From Streptomyces rubrogriseus (lineage in GTDB: Bacteria > Actinomycetota > Actinomycetes > Streptomycetales > Streptomycetaceae): a stretch of 64,000 bases of DNA. The notes beneath the pieces were generated by a model. It searched no databases. It was not told the DNA's origin and saw only the letters and a list, made by a program, of their open reading frames with translations. The translations under genes were made by a program, and so were the position numbers. The stretch covers positions 6,572,001-6,636,000 of the forward strand of contig NZ_CP116256.1 in assembly GCF_027947575.1 (NCBI RefSeq). Direction: 5' to 3'. Of this stretch, positions 20,226 to 29,978 are shown piece after piece (positions within the stretch are counted from its first letter, which is position 1; every line of letters begins with the position of its first letter).

Positions 20226-20789
20226 GTGTCGCTTTCCCCATCGCCGCGCCCGCCCCGGGGGCCGCGCAGAAGGAGCCTGCTCGCGTCGGCCGCCGGGGCC
20301 GCCCTGCTCGCCGGCTGTACCGGAGGGCCGGGCTCCGGCGAGGCGGGGGCCTCGCCCTCTGCTGTCGAGCGGGCACGCGCGCGTGCGGCCCGGGACAGTG
20401 AGGAACTGGCCGCGCGGTACGCGGCCGTGATCGCGGCACATCCGGGGCTGGCGGAGCGGCTGCGGCCGCTGCGGGAAGAGGTCGTGCGGCACGCGGAGGC
20501 GTTCGGCGCGGTGCGGGCGGCCACGCCGACGGCGTCGGGGACTGCGGCGGGTACGGCGGCTTCCCCTTCGGCCTCCGCCCGGGCTGCCGGGCCGGCGAAC
20601 GACTCCGACGGCGCCGATGCCGTGCCTGCGGACGAGAAGGGGGCCCTGGCCCTGCTCGCCGGGGCCGAGCGGAAGCTGGCCGGCCGGCGGGCCGAGGCGC
20701 TGCTCGATGTGCCGGGTGAGTCGGCGCGGCTGCTGGCCTCCGTCGCGGCGGCCGGGGCGGCGCACGTGTTTCTGCTGACGGAGGGCTGA
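20226..20789 (+). CDS. Putative lipoprotein, function unknown
   Basis: A 187-aa predicted lipoprotein. I start it at GTG 20226 because the residues after it form a signal peptide: a twin-arginine-like RRRSLLAS, a hydrophobic stretch, and the lipobox LLAGC with Cys31. The mature part is Ala/Glu/Arg-rich and helical, with a Thr/Ser/Ala-rich linker in the middle (PTASGTAAGTAASPSASA). It lies 3 bases before the DUF4439 gene on the same strand, so the two are probably co-transcribed and may act together at the cell surface. I do not recognise a domain. Confidence 0.75.
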   Translation: MSLSPSPRPPRGPRRRSLLASAAGAALLAGCTGGPGSGEAGASPSAVERARARAARDSEELAARYAAVIAAHPGLAERLRPLREEVVRHAEAFGAVRAATPTASGTAAGTAASPSASARAAGPANDSDGADAVPADEKGALALLAGAERKLAGRRAEALLDVPGESARLLASVAAAGAAHVFLLTEG

Positions 20790-20792
20790 CGG

Positions 20793-21296
20793 GTGGGCGA
20801 GGCGGAGAACGGGCGGCTGGACGCCCTCCAGGCGGCGCTGGCCGCGGAGCACGCGGCCGTGTACGGCTACGGCGTCGTCGGCGGGCGGATCGCTGAGGAA
20901 CGGCGTGCCGAGGCGCGGACGGCGTATGACGCGCACCGGGCGCGGCGGGACGCGCTGGCGCGCGAGGTGCGGGATCTGGGAGGCGAACCGGTCGCCGCGG
21001 CGGCGGGGTACGCGCTCCCCTTCTCGGTGCCGGACTCGGCGGCGGCGGTGCGGCTGGCGGCGGAGCTGGAGGACCGGGTGGCGGGGGTCTACTCCGACCT
21101 GGTGCGGGCGGCCGAGGGCGACGGGCGGGCCTCGGCGGCCGGGGCGCTGCGCGAGGCGGCGGTCCGCGCGGTGCGCTGGCGGGGCGGGAGCGTAGCCTTC
21201 CCTGGGCTCGCCGAGCGGGTCAGCACACCGGCCGGGCGGGGTGCCGCTCCGGATGCCTCCGACACGGCGACGGCGACGGCCTCACCGACTGCGTAA
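20793..21296 (+). CDS. DUF4439 ferritin-like domain protein
   Basis: A 167-aa protein starting at GTG 20793. It resembles the ferritin-like DUF4439 family of actinobacteria: ALQAALAAEHAAVYGYGVVG opens the first long helix, and two further helices follow (EERRAEARTAYDAHRARRDA; AAELEDRVAGVYSDLVRAAE). One Glu and one His of the first helix could bind metal, but no full ferritin di-iron site is obvious. The final 30 residues are Thr/Ala-rich and probably unstructured. It follows the lipoprotein gene by 3 bases. Function unknown. Confidence 0.75.
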   Translation: MGEAENGRLDALQAALAAEHAAVYGYGVVGGRIAEERRAEARTAYDAHRARRDALAREVRDLGGEPVAAAAGYALPFSVPDSAAAVRLAAELEDRVAGVYSDLVRAAEGDGRASAAGALREAAVRAVRWRGGSVAFPGLAERVSTPAGRGAAPDASDTATATASPTA

Positions 21297-21335
21297 CGCG
21301 TACGGCTCTCCGTACGGGAAGGGAACGGCTCGCGC

Positions 21336-22241
21336 ATGGCTTTCGAACCGCCGCGGCGTTTGGTCAGGGCGTTCGGCGAGACGGCACCGGAGGGTGACGA
21401 CTGGTTGGCGACGCTGCCCGAAGTGGCGGAGCGGGCGGTGGCGCGGCGGGGGTTGACGGTCGAGCGGGTGCAGGTGCCCGGGGGTCGCGGCAGCCTGGTG
21501 GTGCTGGTGCGGACGGCCGAGGGGGTGCCGGCGGTGCTGAAGCTCGCCCCGCGCCGGGCTCGGCCGGAGAGTGAGCGGGCGGCGCTCGTGCACTGGGGTG
21601 GGCGGGGTGCCGTGCAGGTGCGGGAGGAGGGGGCGGAGGCCGAGGAGGGCGTGCTGCTGCTCGAGCGGCTGCATCCGGACGTGTCGGTGCGGTCGTTGCC
21701 GGAGGCGAAGGCGTTGCTGGAGGCGGCGGGGACGCTGCGGCGGCTGTGGGTGGAGCCGCCGGAGTCCCATCCGTTCGAGACGGTGGCCGAGCGGACGGGG
21801 CGGCAGGCGGAGGCGATGCGGGCGGGAGCGGCGGCGGACGCGGAGGTGGCGCCGTTGGTGGACGCGGCGCTCGCGGCGCGTGCGGAGTTGCTGGGCGGGC
21901 CGTCGGAGCAGCGGCTGCTGCATGGGACGTTCCGGCAGAGCAAGGTGCTCGCCGGGGATCGGATGCCGTGGCTGGCGGTGGGGCCCGATCCGGTGGTCGG
22001 GGAGAGTGCGTTCGATCTGGCGCGGCTGGTGCGGGACCGGGTGGAGGATCTGATCGCGCAGCCGTCGGGGGCGTCGACGACTCGGCGGCGGATCAAGCGG
22101 CTGGCGGAGTCGCTGGAGGTCGATCAGGAGCGGCTGCGGGGGTGGACGCTGTTCCGGGCGGTGGAGTCGGGGGTGCGGGCCCGGCGGGTGGGGCGGGAGC
22201 GGGACGCGGAGCTGTTGTTGGAGTTCGCGGGCTGGTTGTGA
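21336..22241 (+). CDS. Aminoglycoside/hydroxyurea phosphotransferase-fold protein lacking catalytic residues
   Basis: A 301-aa protein with the layout of the APH(6)/hydroxyurea phosphotransferase family. The ATP-binding Lys is kept (AVLKLAP, Lys70), and the late catalytic region is recognisable in LLHGTFRQSKVLAG and PWLAVGPDPVVGESAFDLA. In active relatives these read HGDLHPGNVL and WLAIDPK. Here the catalytic Asp is Thr198, the metal-binding Asn is Lys203, and the second Asp is Gly216. All three changes together argue for a pseudokinase or a binding protein, not an active resistance enzyme. It lies 39 bases after the DUF4439 gene. Residue matching is by eye. Confidence 0.72.
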   Translation: MAFEPPRRLVRAFGETAPEGDDWLATLPEVAERAVARRGLTVERVQVPGGRGSLVVLVRTAEGVPAVLKLAPRRARPESERAALVHWGGRGAVQVREEGAEAEEGVLLLERLHPDVSVRSLPEAKALLEAAGTLRRLWVEPPESHPFETVAERTGRQAEAMRAGAAADAEVAPLVDAALAARAELLGGPSEQRLLHGTFRQSKVLAGDRMPWLAVGPDPVVGESAFDLARLVRDRVEDLIAQPSGASTTRRRIKRLAESLEVDQERLRGWTLFRAVESGVRARRVGRERDAELLLEFAGWL

Positions 22242-22616
22242 CCGTGCGGGTGCCTGCGGCGGCCTGTGCGGGTGCGGTGGGGTACGCGTAGCGCGGTACG
22301 TCCGGTGGGTGGGTCGGGGTCGCGCCGGGGGGTGTCCGTCCTCGGAACGGCGCGGAATCGGTCACTTGAAGAGGCTCGACGCGTTGACGCGCCAACCGCT
22401 GCGGGCGGACACCCCCCGACACGCCCCCTTCTCGCCGTACGCGGCTCTCCCGCCGCGTCGCCTACGCCGCTCCGCCCTAGCTGCGGGCAGTCGTGCCGCT
22501 GGGGCGGCACGGGTGGGCGCAGCGGCACGCCGCTACGCCGGGCTGCGCTCCCCCCTCGCGCCCGCACGCACCCCTGGCACCCGGTGCTACGCCGGGTGCC
22601 AGGGACCGCCCGGGCG
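22242..22616. other. 375-base gap between convergent genes, no gene seen
   Basis: The gap holds no convincing reading frame. It contains two hairpins: an 8-bp stem CGTGCCGC/GCGGCACG at 22492-22511, which could end the plus-strand gene, and the strong proS terminator at 22572-22604. The remaining sequence has only short C- and G-rich runs. Confidence 0.6.
22572..22604 (-). terminator. Terminator after proS
   Basis: A perfect 13-bp stem (CCCTGGCACCCGG at 22572-22584, CCGGGTGCCAGGG at 22592-22604) with a 7-base loop starts 13 bases beyond the proS stop codon. It could also stop transcription coming from the convergent plus-strand gene. Confidence 0.8.
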
Positions 22617-24320
22617 TCAGCTCGTGAGGCGGGTGAGGGCCTCCTCGACCGTTACTTCCTCGCGCTCGCCCGTGCGGCGGTCCTTCAGTTCGACGACGCC
22701 CTCGCCCGAGCGGCGGCCGGCCACCAGGATCTGGGGGACGCCGATGAGTTCGGCGTCGGTGAACTTCACGCCGGGAGAGACCCCCGCCCGGTCGTCCACC
22801 AGGACGCGGACGCCGGCCGCGGCCAGCTTGTCGGAGACCTCCAGGGCCAGCTCGGTCTGCAGCGCCTTGCCCGCGGCGACCACGTGGACGTCGGCCGGGG
22901 CGACCTCCTTGGACCAGACCAGGCCCTTGTCGTCGGCGTGCTGCTCGGCGAGGGCGGCCACCGCGCGGGAGACGCCGATGCCGTAGGAGCCCATGGTGAC
23001 GCGGGCCGGCTTGCCGTTCTGTCCGAGGACGTCGAGCTTGAGGGCGTCGGCGTACTTGCGGCCCAGCTGGAAGATGTGGCCGATCTCGATGGCGCGGTCC
23101 AGCTTGAGGCCGGTTCCGCAGTTGGGGCAGGGGTCGCCTTCGCGGACGACCACGACGTCGACGTAGGTGTCGACCTCGAAGTCGCGGCCCGCCACGACGT
23201 TCTTGGCGTGGGTGTCGGCCTTGTTGGCGCCCGTGATCCACGCGGTGCCCGGTGCGACGCGGGGGTCGGCGATGTACTTGACCTTCTCGCCCAGGCCCTG
23301 CGGGCCGACGTAGCCGCGGACCAGGTCGGGGCGGCCCACGAAGTCCTCGGCGGTGACCAGTTCGACGGCGGCGGGGGCGAAGTGGGCCTCGACCTTGTCC
23401 ATGTCGACCTCGCGGTCGCCGGGCACGCCCACGGCGACGATCTCGCCGTCCACCTTGACGAGGAGGTTCTTGAGGGTGGCGGAGGCCTCCACGCCGAGGG
23501 AGGCGGCCAGCGTCTCGATGGTGGGGGTGTCGGGGGTCGGGATGTCCTCGGCGGCGGGGACGTCCGTGGCGTCGACCGGCGTGAGGCGGAAGGTGATCGC
23601 CTCCGTGTTGGCCGCGTAGTCGCAGTTCGGGCAGTCCGCGAAGGTGTCCTCGCCGGCCTCCGCGGGGGCCAGGAACTCCTCGGACTTGGAACCGCCCATG
23701 GCGCCGGCGGTGGCCGCGACGATGCGGTAGTCGAGGCCCAGGCGCTCGAAGATGCGCTGGTAGGCCGCGCGGTGCAGGGCGTAGGACTCGGCGAGGCCCT
23801 CGTCGGCCACGTCGAAGGAGTAGGAGTCCTTCATGAGGAACTCGCGGCCGCGCAGGATGCCGGCCCGGGGGCGGGCCTCGTCGCGGTACTTGTTCTGGAT
23901 CTGGTAGAGGATGACCGGCAGGTCCTTGTAGGAGGACGCCTGGTCCTTGACGAGGAGGGTGAAGATCTCCTCGTGGGTGGGGCCGAGGAGGTAGTCGCCG
24001 CCCTTGCGGTCCTGGAGGCGGAAGAGTTCGGGGCCGTACTCCTGCCAGCGGCCCGTGGCCTCGTACGGCTCGCGCGGCAGCAGGGCGGGGAGCTGGACCT
24101 CCTGGGCGCCGATGGCGTCCATCTCCTCGCGGACGATGCGCTCGATGTTGCCGAGGACCTTCTTGCCGAGCGGCAGCCAGCTCCACAGGCCGGCGGCGGT
24201 GCGGCGCACGTAGCCGGCGCGGACCAGCAGCTTGTGGCTGAGGACCTCGGCGTCCGCCGGGTCGTCGCGCAGCGTCTTCGCCATCAACTTCGACATGCGC
24301 TGGACCGGTGCGTTGGCCAT
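22617..24320 (-). CDS. proS: Prolyl-tRNA synthetase, bacterial type with editing domain
   Basis: A 567-aa class II ProRS charging tRNA-Pro. Motif 1 ([20 protein letters not shown]), motif 2 ([20 protein letters not shown]...RDEARPR) and motif 3 near residue 450 ([17 protein letters not shown]) are present. Between motifs 2 and 3 is the roughly 180-residue INS editing domain typical of bacterial ProRS. The C-terminal anticodon-binding domain is complete. Start ATG 24320 ([20 protein letters not shown]) is the usual one. It is monocistronic with a strong terminator. Confidence 0.96.
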   Translation of the reverse strand: MANAPVQRMSKLMAKTLRDDPADAEVLSHKLLVRAGYVRRTAAGLWSWLPLGKKVLGNIERIVREEMDAIGAQEVQLPALLPREPYEATGRWQEYGPELFRLQDRKGGDYLLGPTHEEIFTLLVKDQASSYKDLPVILYQIQNKYRDEARPRAGILRGREFLMKDSYSFDVADEGLAESYALHRAAYQRIFERLGLDYRIVAATAGAMGGSKSEEFLAPAEAGEDTFADCPNCDYAANTEAITFRLTPVDATDVPAAEDIPTPDTPTIETLAASLGVEASATLKNLLVKVDGEIVAVGVPGDREVDMDKVEAHFAPAAVELVTAEDFVGRPDLVRGYVGPQGLGEKVKYIADPRVAPGTAWITGANKADTHAKNVVAGRDFEVDTYVDVVVVREGDPCPNCGTGLKLDRAIEIGHIFQLGRKYADALKLDVLGQNGKPARVTMGSYGIGVSRAVAALAEQHADDKGLVWSKEVAPADVHVVAAGKALQTELALEVSDKLAAAGVRVLVDDRAGVSPGVKFTDAELIGVPQILVAGRRSGEGVVELKDRRTGEREEVTVEEALTRLTS

Positions 24321-24393
24321 GGTTCTCGTGTCTCCTGCTGCGTAAGGGTGGTGCTAGGAGGTTAGCCGGGCGGTCCGGTGGGGTGGAAATCGG

Positions 24394-24936
24394 TTATCGA
24401 CCGGGGGTGCGCCTCAGCAGGGGGAGCGTGGCGCCCATGACCGCGTACGGCTTGGGGGCGCTGGGGAAGAGGACCCGGCGGGCGAGGTCCTGGTAGCCGA
24501 GGGAGCGGTAGAGGCCGCGGGCGGGGCTCTCGGTGTCGATCGCGGAGAGGATCGAGCGGGGCTCGGTGGCGGCGTCGGTGATCGTGGTGATCAGGGAGCG
24601 GCCCGCGCCGCGGTTCTGGTGGGACGGGTGGACGTGGAGCTCCGTGATGACGAAGGAGTCGTCGAGCCAGGCCTCGGTGCCCTGGGCGCGGAGGTACGGC
24701 TCGACGACGGTGGACCACCAGTGGGTGCGGTCGTTGGGCATGCCGTAGACGAAGCCGACGAGACGGCCCCGGACGGTGGCGCCGAGGGCTCTGGCTCCCG
24801 GGTGGGTCATGTGGCGCAGGACGATCTGACGGCGGACGGCCACCTCGTCGGGGCCGAGGCCGAAGGCGGCGGCTTGGACTGCCAGGGCCTCGTCCACGTG
24901 CGCGGACAGGTCCAGTGGGCCGATCACGAGGTCCAT
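24394..24936 (-). CDS. GNAT family N-acetyltransferase
   Basis: A 180-aa single-domain GNAT. The central strand and acetyl-CoA pyrophosphate loop are visible in VITELHVHPSHQNRGAGRSL (the Q-x-x-G-x-G/A pattern is QNRGAG). It is followed by a helix and the late FYRSLGY-like motif (GLYRSLGYQDL). The N-terminal part (LDLSAHVDEALAVQAAAFGL) is a typical substrate-side half. Substrate unknown. It lies between proS and another GNAT gene on the same strand, with gaps of about 60-70 bases on each side. Confidence 0.85.
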   Translation of the reverse strand: MDLVIGPLDLSAHVDEALAVQAAAFGLGPDEVAVRRQIVLRHMTHPGARALGATVRGRLVGFVYGMPNDRTHWWSTVVEPYLRAQGTEAWLDDSFVITELHVHPSHQNRGAGRSLITTITDAATEPRSILSAIDTESPARGLYRSLGYQDLARRVLFPSAPKPYAVMGATLPLLRRTPGR

Positions 24937-24994
24937 GCCGGGAGCCTACAGGGGGGGTGGGGCCGGGGTGCCGGGGCAGGTGGTGCGGTGGAGG

Positions 24995-25843
24995 TCAGAA
25001 GAGGACGCTCATGAAGGCGCCCACTTCCTGGAAGCCGACCCGGAGGTAGGTCCGTCGCGCCGCGGTGTTGAAGTCGTTGACGTAGAGGCTCGCCACCGGG
25101 GCGACGTCCGCGAGGGCGTAGCGCAGGACCGCCGCCATGCCGGGGGCGGCCAGGCCCTTGCCGCGGTACTCGGGGGCCACCCACACGCCCTGGATCTGGC
25201 AGGCGCGGTCGGTGGCGGCGCCGATCTCGGCCTTGAAGACGACCTTGCCGTCGGCGTCGAAGCGGGCGAAGGAGCGGCCGGAGCCGACGAGTTCGGCGAC
25301 CCGGGCCTGGTAGAGCAGGCCGCCGTCGCCGGCCATCGGGGAGATGCCGACCTCCTCGGTGAACATCGCCACGCAGGCCGGCATGATCCGCTCCACCTCG
25401 TCCTTGCGGACGCGGCGGACGTAGGGGTCCGGGGCGATGTCGCCGGGGAGGCGGTCGGCGACCATGAGGGGCTGGTGGGTGCGGACCTCGCGGGCCGGGC
25501 CCCAGCCCGGTTCGAGCAGCCGCCACAGCTGGGCGGTCGGGCCGGCCGGGCCGACGATCGAGGAGCAGCGGCGGCCGGCCCGGCGGGCGCGGTCGGCGAA
25601 GGCGCGGACGGCCCGCGGCGTGGCGCCGATGGGCACGAGGTTGGCGCCCGCGTAGCACAGGGACGTGAGCATGCCGTGCTCGTACCAGCCCCACATCTCG
25701 CCGCCGAGGCGCCACGGGTCGAGACCGGCGATCTGGACGCGGGCGGTCACGAAGGCGTTCGCGACCGGGTCGCGGTCGAGGATGGCGAGCGCGGCGTCCA
25801 GGTCGCTCGGTTCGAGCACGCGGGAGGTGGTCTGCGTCAACAC
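24995..25843 (-). CDS. DUF4081-containing GNAT acetyltransferase
   Basis: A 282-aa two-part protein. Residues about 1-130 match the DUF4081 type of N-terminal half found before GNAT domains in actinobacteria (LEPSDLDAALAILDRDPVAN, WGWYEHGMLTSLCYAG). The C-terminal half is a GNAT domain with the acetyl-CoA motif VWVAPEYRGKGLAAPGMAAV and the late segment LYVNDFNTAARRTYLRVGF. I start it at GTG 25843 with GAGG about nine bases upstream. It lies next to ispG in many Streptomyces. Substrate unknown. Confidence 0.85.
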   Translation of the reverse strand: MLTQTTSRVLEPSDLDAALAILDRDPVANAFVTARVQIAGLDPWRLGGEMWGWYEHGMLTSLCYAGANLVPIGATPRAVRAFADRARRAGRRCSSIVGPAGPTAQLWRLLEPGWGPAREVRTHQPLMVADRLPGDIAPDPYVRRVRKDEVERIMPACVAMFTEEVGISPMAGDGGLLYQARVAELVGSGRSFARFDADGKVVFKAEIGAATDRACQIQGVWVAPEYRGKGLAAPGMAAVLRYALADVAPVASLYVNDFNTAARRTYLRVGFQEVGAFMSVLF

Positions 25844-25900
25844 GTGCGGGGGCCTCACCCTGAGATCTGCTGGTCCCCGCACTGTACCTGCCGCGAATAT

Positions 25901-25928
25901 GCCGCGCCGCCCCCTGGGGCGACGCGGC
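25901..25928 (-). terminator. Hairpin after ispG
   Basis: GCCGCG at 25901-25906 pairs with CGCGGC at 25923-25928, and the stem continues inward through further G/C pairs (CCCC with GGGG). It lies 13 bases beyond the ispG stop. Confidence 0.6.
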
Positions 25929-25941
25929 ACCAGGGGGTGGA

Positions 25942-27099
25942 TCAGCCCGCGACGGAGACGGAGGGTTCGCCGGAGGTCACGCCGTCCTTCTCCATCTGTT
26001 CGGCGATCTTCATGGCCTCGTCGATGAGGGTCTCCACGATCTTGGACTCGGGGACGGTCTTGATGACCTCGCCCTTGACGAAGATCTGGCCCTTGCCGTT
26101 GCCGGAGGCGACGCCGAGGTCGGCCTCGCGGGCCTCGCCGGGGCCGTTGACGACGCAGCCCATCACGGCCACGCGGAGGGGGACCTCCATGCCTTCCAGA
26201 CCGGCGGTGACCTCCTCGGCCAGCTTGTAGACGTCGACCTGGGCGCGGCCGCAGGACGGGCAGGAGACGATCTCCAGGCCGCGCTGGCGCAGGTTCAGCG
26301 ACTCCAGGATCTGGATGCCGACCTTGATCTCCTCCACCGGCGGGGCGGAGAGGGAGACCCGGATGGTGTCGCCGATGCCCTGGGAGAGGAGCGCGCCGAA
26401 GGCGACCGCCGACTTGATGGTGCCCTGGAACGCCGGGCCCGCCTCGGTGACGCCGAGGTGGAGGGGGTAGTCGCACTGGGCGGCGAGCTGGCGGTAGGCC
26501 TCGACCATGACGACCGGGTCGTTGTGCTTGACCGAGATCTTGATGTCGCGGAAGTCGTGCTCCTCGAAGAGCGACGCCTCCCAGAGGGCGGACTCGGCGA
26601 GGGCCTCGGGGGTCGCCTTGCCGTACTTCTGGAGCAGGCGGCGGTCGAGGGAGCCGGCGTTCACGCCGATGCGGATGGGCGTGCCGTGGTCCTTGGCCGC
26701 CTTGGCGATCTCCTTGACCTTGTCGTCGAACTGCTTGATGTTGCCCGGGTTCACCCGGACCGCGGCGCAGCCGGCCTCGATCGCGGCGAAGACGTACTTG
26801 GGCTGGAAGTGGATGTCCGCGATCACCGGGATCTGCGACTTCCTCGCGATGACGGGCAGCGCGTCGGCGTCGTCCTGGGTGGGGCAGGCCACCCGGACGA
26901 TCTGGCAGCCGGACGCCGTCAGCTCGGCGATCTGCTGGAGGGTGGCGCCGATGTCGGAGGTGCGGGTCGTGGTCATGGACTGCACCGACACGGGGGCGTC
27001 GCCGCCCACCGCCACGGGCCCGACCTGGATCTGCCGGCTCTTGCGGCGCTCCGCGAGCCTGGTCGGAACGTCCGGCATGCCGAGAGAAATCGCAGTCAT
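25942..27099 (-). CDS. ispG: 4-hydroxy-3-methylbut-2-en-1-yl diphosphate synthase (flavodoxin)
   Basis: A 385-aa IspG (GcpE), the penultimate enzyme of the MEP isoprenoid pathway and a [4Fe-4S] enzyme. The TIM-barrel half begins with [19 protein letters not shown]. The cluster-binding half has the Cys ligands in [10 protein letters not shown] and [11 protein letters not shown], with the conserved Glu in the latter. Length is normal for the bacterial single-chain type. It sits two genes from dxr, separated by the membrane protease gene and a terminator, so the MEP genes here are clustered but probably not one simple transcript. Confidence 0.96.
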   Translation of the reverse strand: MTAISLGMPDVPTRLAERRKSRQIQVGPVAVGGDAPVSVQSMTTTRTSDIGATLQQIAELTASGCQIVRVACPTQDDADALPVIARKSQIPVIADIHFQPKYVFAAIEAGCAAVRVNPGNIKQFDDKVKEIAKAAKDHGTPIRIGVNAGSLDRRLLQKYGKATPEALAESALWEASLFEEHDFRDIKISVKHNDPVVMVEAYRQLAAQCDYPLHLGVTEAGPAFQGTIKSAVAFGALLSQGIGDTIRVSLSAPPVEEIKVGIQILESLNLRQRGLEIVSCPSCGRAQVDVYKLAEEVTAGLEGMEVPLRVAVMGCVVNGPGEAREADLGVASGNGKGQIFVKGEVIKTVPESKIVETLIDEAMKIAEQMEKDGVTSGEPSVSVAG

Positions 27100-27249
27100 C
27101 TGCTGTGCAACCCCAAGTCGTGGATCAAGGTCCGGCCCCGTTCAGCGGCGGGCTCCGGCCTTCGAGATTACGGCACCGACATGAACGCCGGGTACGCGGC
27201 GTACGGGAGATGCACCCTATGGCGTCCATCTGCCGGGCGAGGCGAGTGA

Positions 27250-27288
27250 AGCCCGGTCCGGAGGGACATGCTCTCCGGATCGGGCTTC
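27250..27288 (-). terminator. Terminator between the site-2 protease gene and ispG
   Basis: A 15-bp stem with one mismatch (AAGCCCGGTCCGGAG at 27250-27264, CTCCGGATCGGGCTT at 27274-27288) lies 6 bases after the protease stop codon. Confidence 0.75.
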
Positions 27289-27294
27289 TCGTCG

Positions 27295-28599
27295 TCAGGT
27301 GATGCGGACCGGGTTGACGACGTCCGCGACCAGCACCAGCAGCGTGAAGCAGACGAAGACGCCCGCCACCACGTAGGCCACCGGCATCAGCTTCGCCACG
27401 TCGAAGGGCCCGGGGTCGGGCCTGCGCAGCACCTTCGCGGTGGCGCGGCGCAGCGACTCCCACAGCGCGCCCGCGATGTGGCCGCCGTCGAGCGGCAGCA
27501 GCGGGAGCATGTTGAAGAGGAACAGGGAGAGGTTGAAGCCGGCCACCAGCATGACGAACATGGCGAGCTGCTGGGTGGGCGGGATGTCGAGGGTGGCGAT
27601 CTCGCCGCCGACGCGGGCCGCGCCGACGACGCCCATCGGGGAGTCGGCCTCGCGGGGTCCGTCGCCGAAGGCGGCGTCCCACAGGGCGGGGATCTTGGCG
27701 GGCAGGGCGGCGAGGTTGTCGACGGCGTCGCCGATCCGGTCGCCCATCCAGGTCACGGACTGGCCGAAGTCCTGTTTCACCACGCCGTTGGCGGAGCTGA
27801 AGCCGAGGAAGCCCGCGGTGACGTACTCGCCCTGGACGATCTGTCCGTTGGAGTCCTTCTTGGCGACCTTGTTGGTGGCGATGGTCGCGTGGAGGGTGAT
27901 CTCCTCGCCCTTGCGCTCGACGACGACCGGCACGTCCTCGCCGGGGTTGGCGCGGATCAGGTCGGACAGCTTGTCCCAGTCGTCGGTGCGTACGCCGTCG
28001 AAGGCGAGGATCTTGTCCCCGGCCCGCAGGCCCGCCGCCGCGGCCGGGGAGGCCGGGTCGGACTTGGCGCAGTCGTCGCGGTTCTCGCTCTGCGAGATGA
28101 CGCACTGGGAGACCGAGCTGACGGTGGTGGTCTGCTGGGAGATGCCGAAGCCCATCAGCACCGTGAGGAAGAGCACCACGGCGAGGATCAGGTTCATGAA
28201 CGGACCGGCGAACATCACGATGACGCGCTTCCACGGCTTGCGCGTGTAGAAGAGGCGCTTCTCGTCACCGGGCTGCAGTTCCTCGAAGGCGGCCGAGCGG
28301 GCGTCCTCTATCATCCCGCGCCAGGGCGAGGTGGAGCGTGCTTCCATGCGGCCGTCGGCGCCGGGCGGGAACATGCCGATCATGCGGATGTAGCCACCGA
28401 ACGGGATGGCCTTGACGCCGTACTCGGTGTCGCCCTTCTTCTTCGAGAAGAGCGTCGGTCCGAAGCCCACCATGTACTGCGGCACCCGGATGCCGAACAT
28501 CTTGGCCGTGGACAGGTGGCCCAGCTCGTGCCAGGCGATGGAGAACAGCAGGCCGACGGCGAAGAGGACTATGCCGAGGATGAACATCAGGGTCGTCAT
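27295..28599 (-). CDS. Site-2 membrane zinc metalloprotease (M50, RseP-like)
   Basis: A 434-aa intramembrane protease. HELGH at residues 24-28 in the first transmembrane helix gives the zinc ligands and catalytic Glu. The second helix region after [19 protein letters not shown] has the conserved GPxxN. A PDZ domain follows ([20 protein letters not shown]), and the LPLDGGH motif supplies the third zinc ligand side near residue 380. ATG 28599 overlaps the dxr stop by 4 bases. In other bacteria this family cleaves anti-sigma factors or other membrane substrates; here the substrate is unknown. The dxr-rseP linkage is widely conserved. Confidence 0.93.
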   Translation of the reverse strand: MTTLMFILGIVLFAVGLLFSIAWHELGHLSTAKMFGIRVPQYMVGFGPTLFSKKKGDTEYGVKAIPFGGYIRMIGMFPPGADGRMEARSTSPWRGMIEDARSAAFEELQPGDEKRLFYTRKPWKRVIVMFAGPFMNLILAVVLFLTVLMGFGISQQTTTVSSVSQCVISQSENRDDCAKSDPASPAAAAGLRAGDKILAFDGVRTDDWDKLSDLIRANPGEDVPVVVERKGEEITLHATIATNKVAKKDSNGQIVQGEYVTAGFLGFSSANGVVKQDFGQSVTWMGDRIGDAVDNLAALPAKIPALWDAAFGDGPREADSPMGVVGAARVGGEIATLDIPPTQQLAMFVMLVAGFNLSLFLFNMLPLLPLDGGHIAGALWESLRRATAKVLRRPDPGPFDVAKLMPVAYVVAGVFVCFTLLVLVADVVNPVRIT

Positions 28600-29852
28600 G
28601 CACGGGCCTCCGCCGTCTGTGCCGCCAGTTGCCGGGCCCGGGCGCGTGCCCAGGTCTCCGCTTCGAGGACGTCCGCGACGGTGAGCGAGGTTCCCGTACG
28701 GGGGGTGCCGTGCTCCTCGACCACCCGCGTGACGGTCTCCATGATCCCGAGAAACGGCAGCGCGCCGGAGCGGAACGCCTCGACGCACTCCTCATTGGCG
28801 GCATTGAACACCGCCGGGGCCGTGCCCGCGAGCTGTCCGACGTGCCTGGCCAGGTTCACCGAGGGGAAGGCCTCGTTGTCGAGGGGGAAGAACTCCCAGG
28901 TCGAGGCCTTGCTCCAGTCGAAGGCGGGCGCGGCGTCGGGGACGCGTTCGGGCCAGCCGAGACCCACGGCGATGGGCCCGCCCATGTCGGGGGGCGTGGC
29001 GTGGGCCAGGGTCGATCCGTCCGTGTACTCAACCATCGAGTGGACATACGACTGCGGGTGCACGACCACCTCAATGCGGTCGAAGGGAATGTCGTAGAGC
29101 AGGTGGGCCTCGATCACCTCCAGGCCCTTGTTGACGAGCGTCGCGGAGTTGATCGTGATCACCGGACCCATGGCCCAGGTGGGGTGGGCGAGGGCGTCCT
29201 CGACGGTGACGGCCGCCAGCTGGTCCCTGGTACGGCCGCGGAACGGGCCGCCGGAGGCGGTGACGACCAGCTTGCGCACGTCGGCGCGGGTGCCGGCGGC
29301 CAGCGCCTGGAAGAGGGCGGCGTGCTCGGAGTCGACCGGGATGATCTGGCCCGGCTTGGCCAGCGCCTTGACCAGCGGGCCGCCGACGATGAGCGACTCC
29401 TTGTTGGCCAGCGCGAGGGTGCGGCCCGCTTCCAGGGCGGCGAGCGTGGGCGCGAGTCCGATGGAGCCGGTGATGCCGTTGAGCACGGTGTGGCAGTCGG
29501 AGGCGGCGACCTGGGTGGCCGCCTCCGGCCCGGCGAGGATCTCGGGGAGCGGCTCGCCCGTCCCGTACTGGGCGGTGAGCGCCTCCCGGAGCGCCGGTAC
29601 GACGTCCTCGCGGGCGACGGCGACGGTCCGCGCCTTCAGCCGGTACGCCTGCTCGGCGAGGAGGGCGACCCGGCCGCCGTTGGCGGACAGGGCGGTGACC
29701 CGGAAGCGGTCCGGGTTGCGCAGCACGAGGTCGATGGCCTGGGTCCCGATCGACCCGGTGGACCCGAGGACCACCACGTCCTTCGGGCCGTCGCCCGCCA
29801 CCGGGTCGTAGACGAGGTGGGGGTCGGCGAGTGGGGCTGGACTGTCGCTCAT
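28596..29852 (-). CDS. dxr: 1-deoxy-D-xylulose 5-phosphate reductoisomerase
   Basis: A 418-aa Dxr that makes MEP from DXP with NADPH, the first committed isoprenoid step. The NADPH-binding motif [15 protein letters not shown] lies near residue 30. Substrate- and metal-binding segments are visible ([47 protein letters not shown]). The first 25 residues ([20 protein letters not shown]) are an extension before the Rossmann fold. It overlaps the protease gene by 4 bases. Confidence 0.96.
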   Translation of the reverse strand: MSDSPAPLADPHLVYDPVAGDGPKDVVVLGSTGSIGTQAIDLVLRNPDRFRVTALSANGGRVALLAEQAYRLKARTVAVAREDVVPALREALTAQYGTGEPLPEILAGPEAATQVAASDCHTVLNGITGSIGLAPTLAALEAGRTLALANKESLIVGGPLVKALAKPGQIIPVDSEHAALFQALAAGTRADVRKLVVTASGGPFRGRTRDQLAAVTVEDALAHPTWAMGPVITINSATLVNKGLEVIEAHLLYDIPFDRIEVVVHPQSYVHSMVEYTDGSTLAHATPPDMGGPIAVGLGWPERVPDAAPAFDWSKASTWEFFPLDNEAFPSVNLARHVGQLAGTAPAVFNAANEECVEAFRSGALPFLGIMETVTRVVEEHGTPRTGTSLTVADVLEAETWARARARQLAAQTAEARA

Positions 29853-29919
29853 CCCCCCATTGTGTCCGCAACGGCCCTCCGGGAGGACAGCGCGTCCCTC
29901 GGTCGGGTGTCGCGGGCCC

Positions 29920-29952
29920 GCGCGGGAGATCGCCGAGGCGGCTCTCCCGCGC
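29920..29952 (-). terminator. Terminator after the acyl-CoA dehydrogenase gene
   Basis: A perfect 10-bp stem (GCGCGGGAGA at 29920-29929, TCTCCCGCGC at 29943-29952) lies just beyond the stop codon. Confidence 0.7.
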
Positions 29953-29978
29953 GCGTTCCGTCCGGGCGGGGCCCCGGG

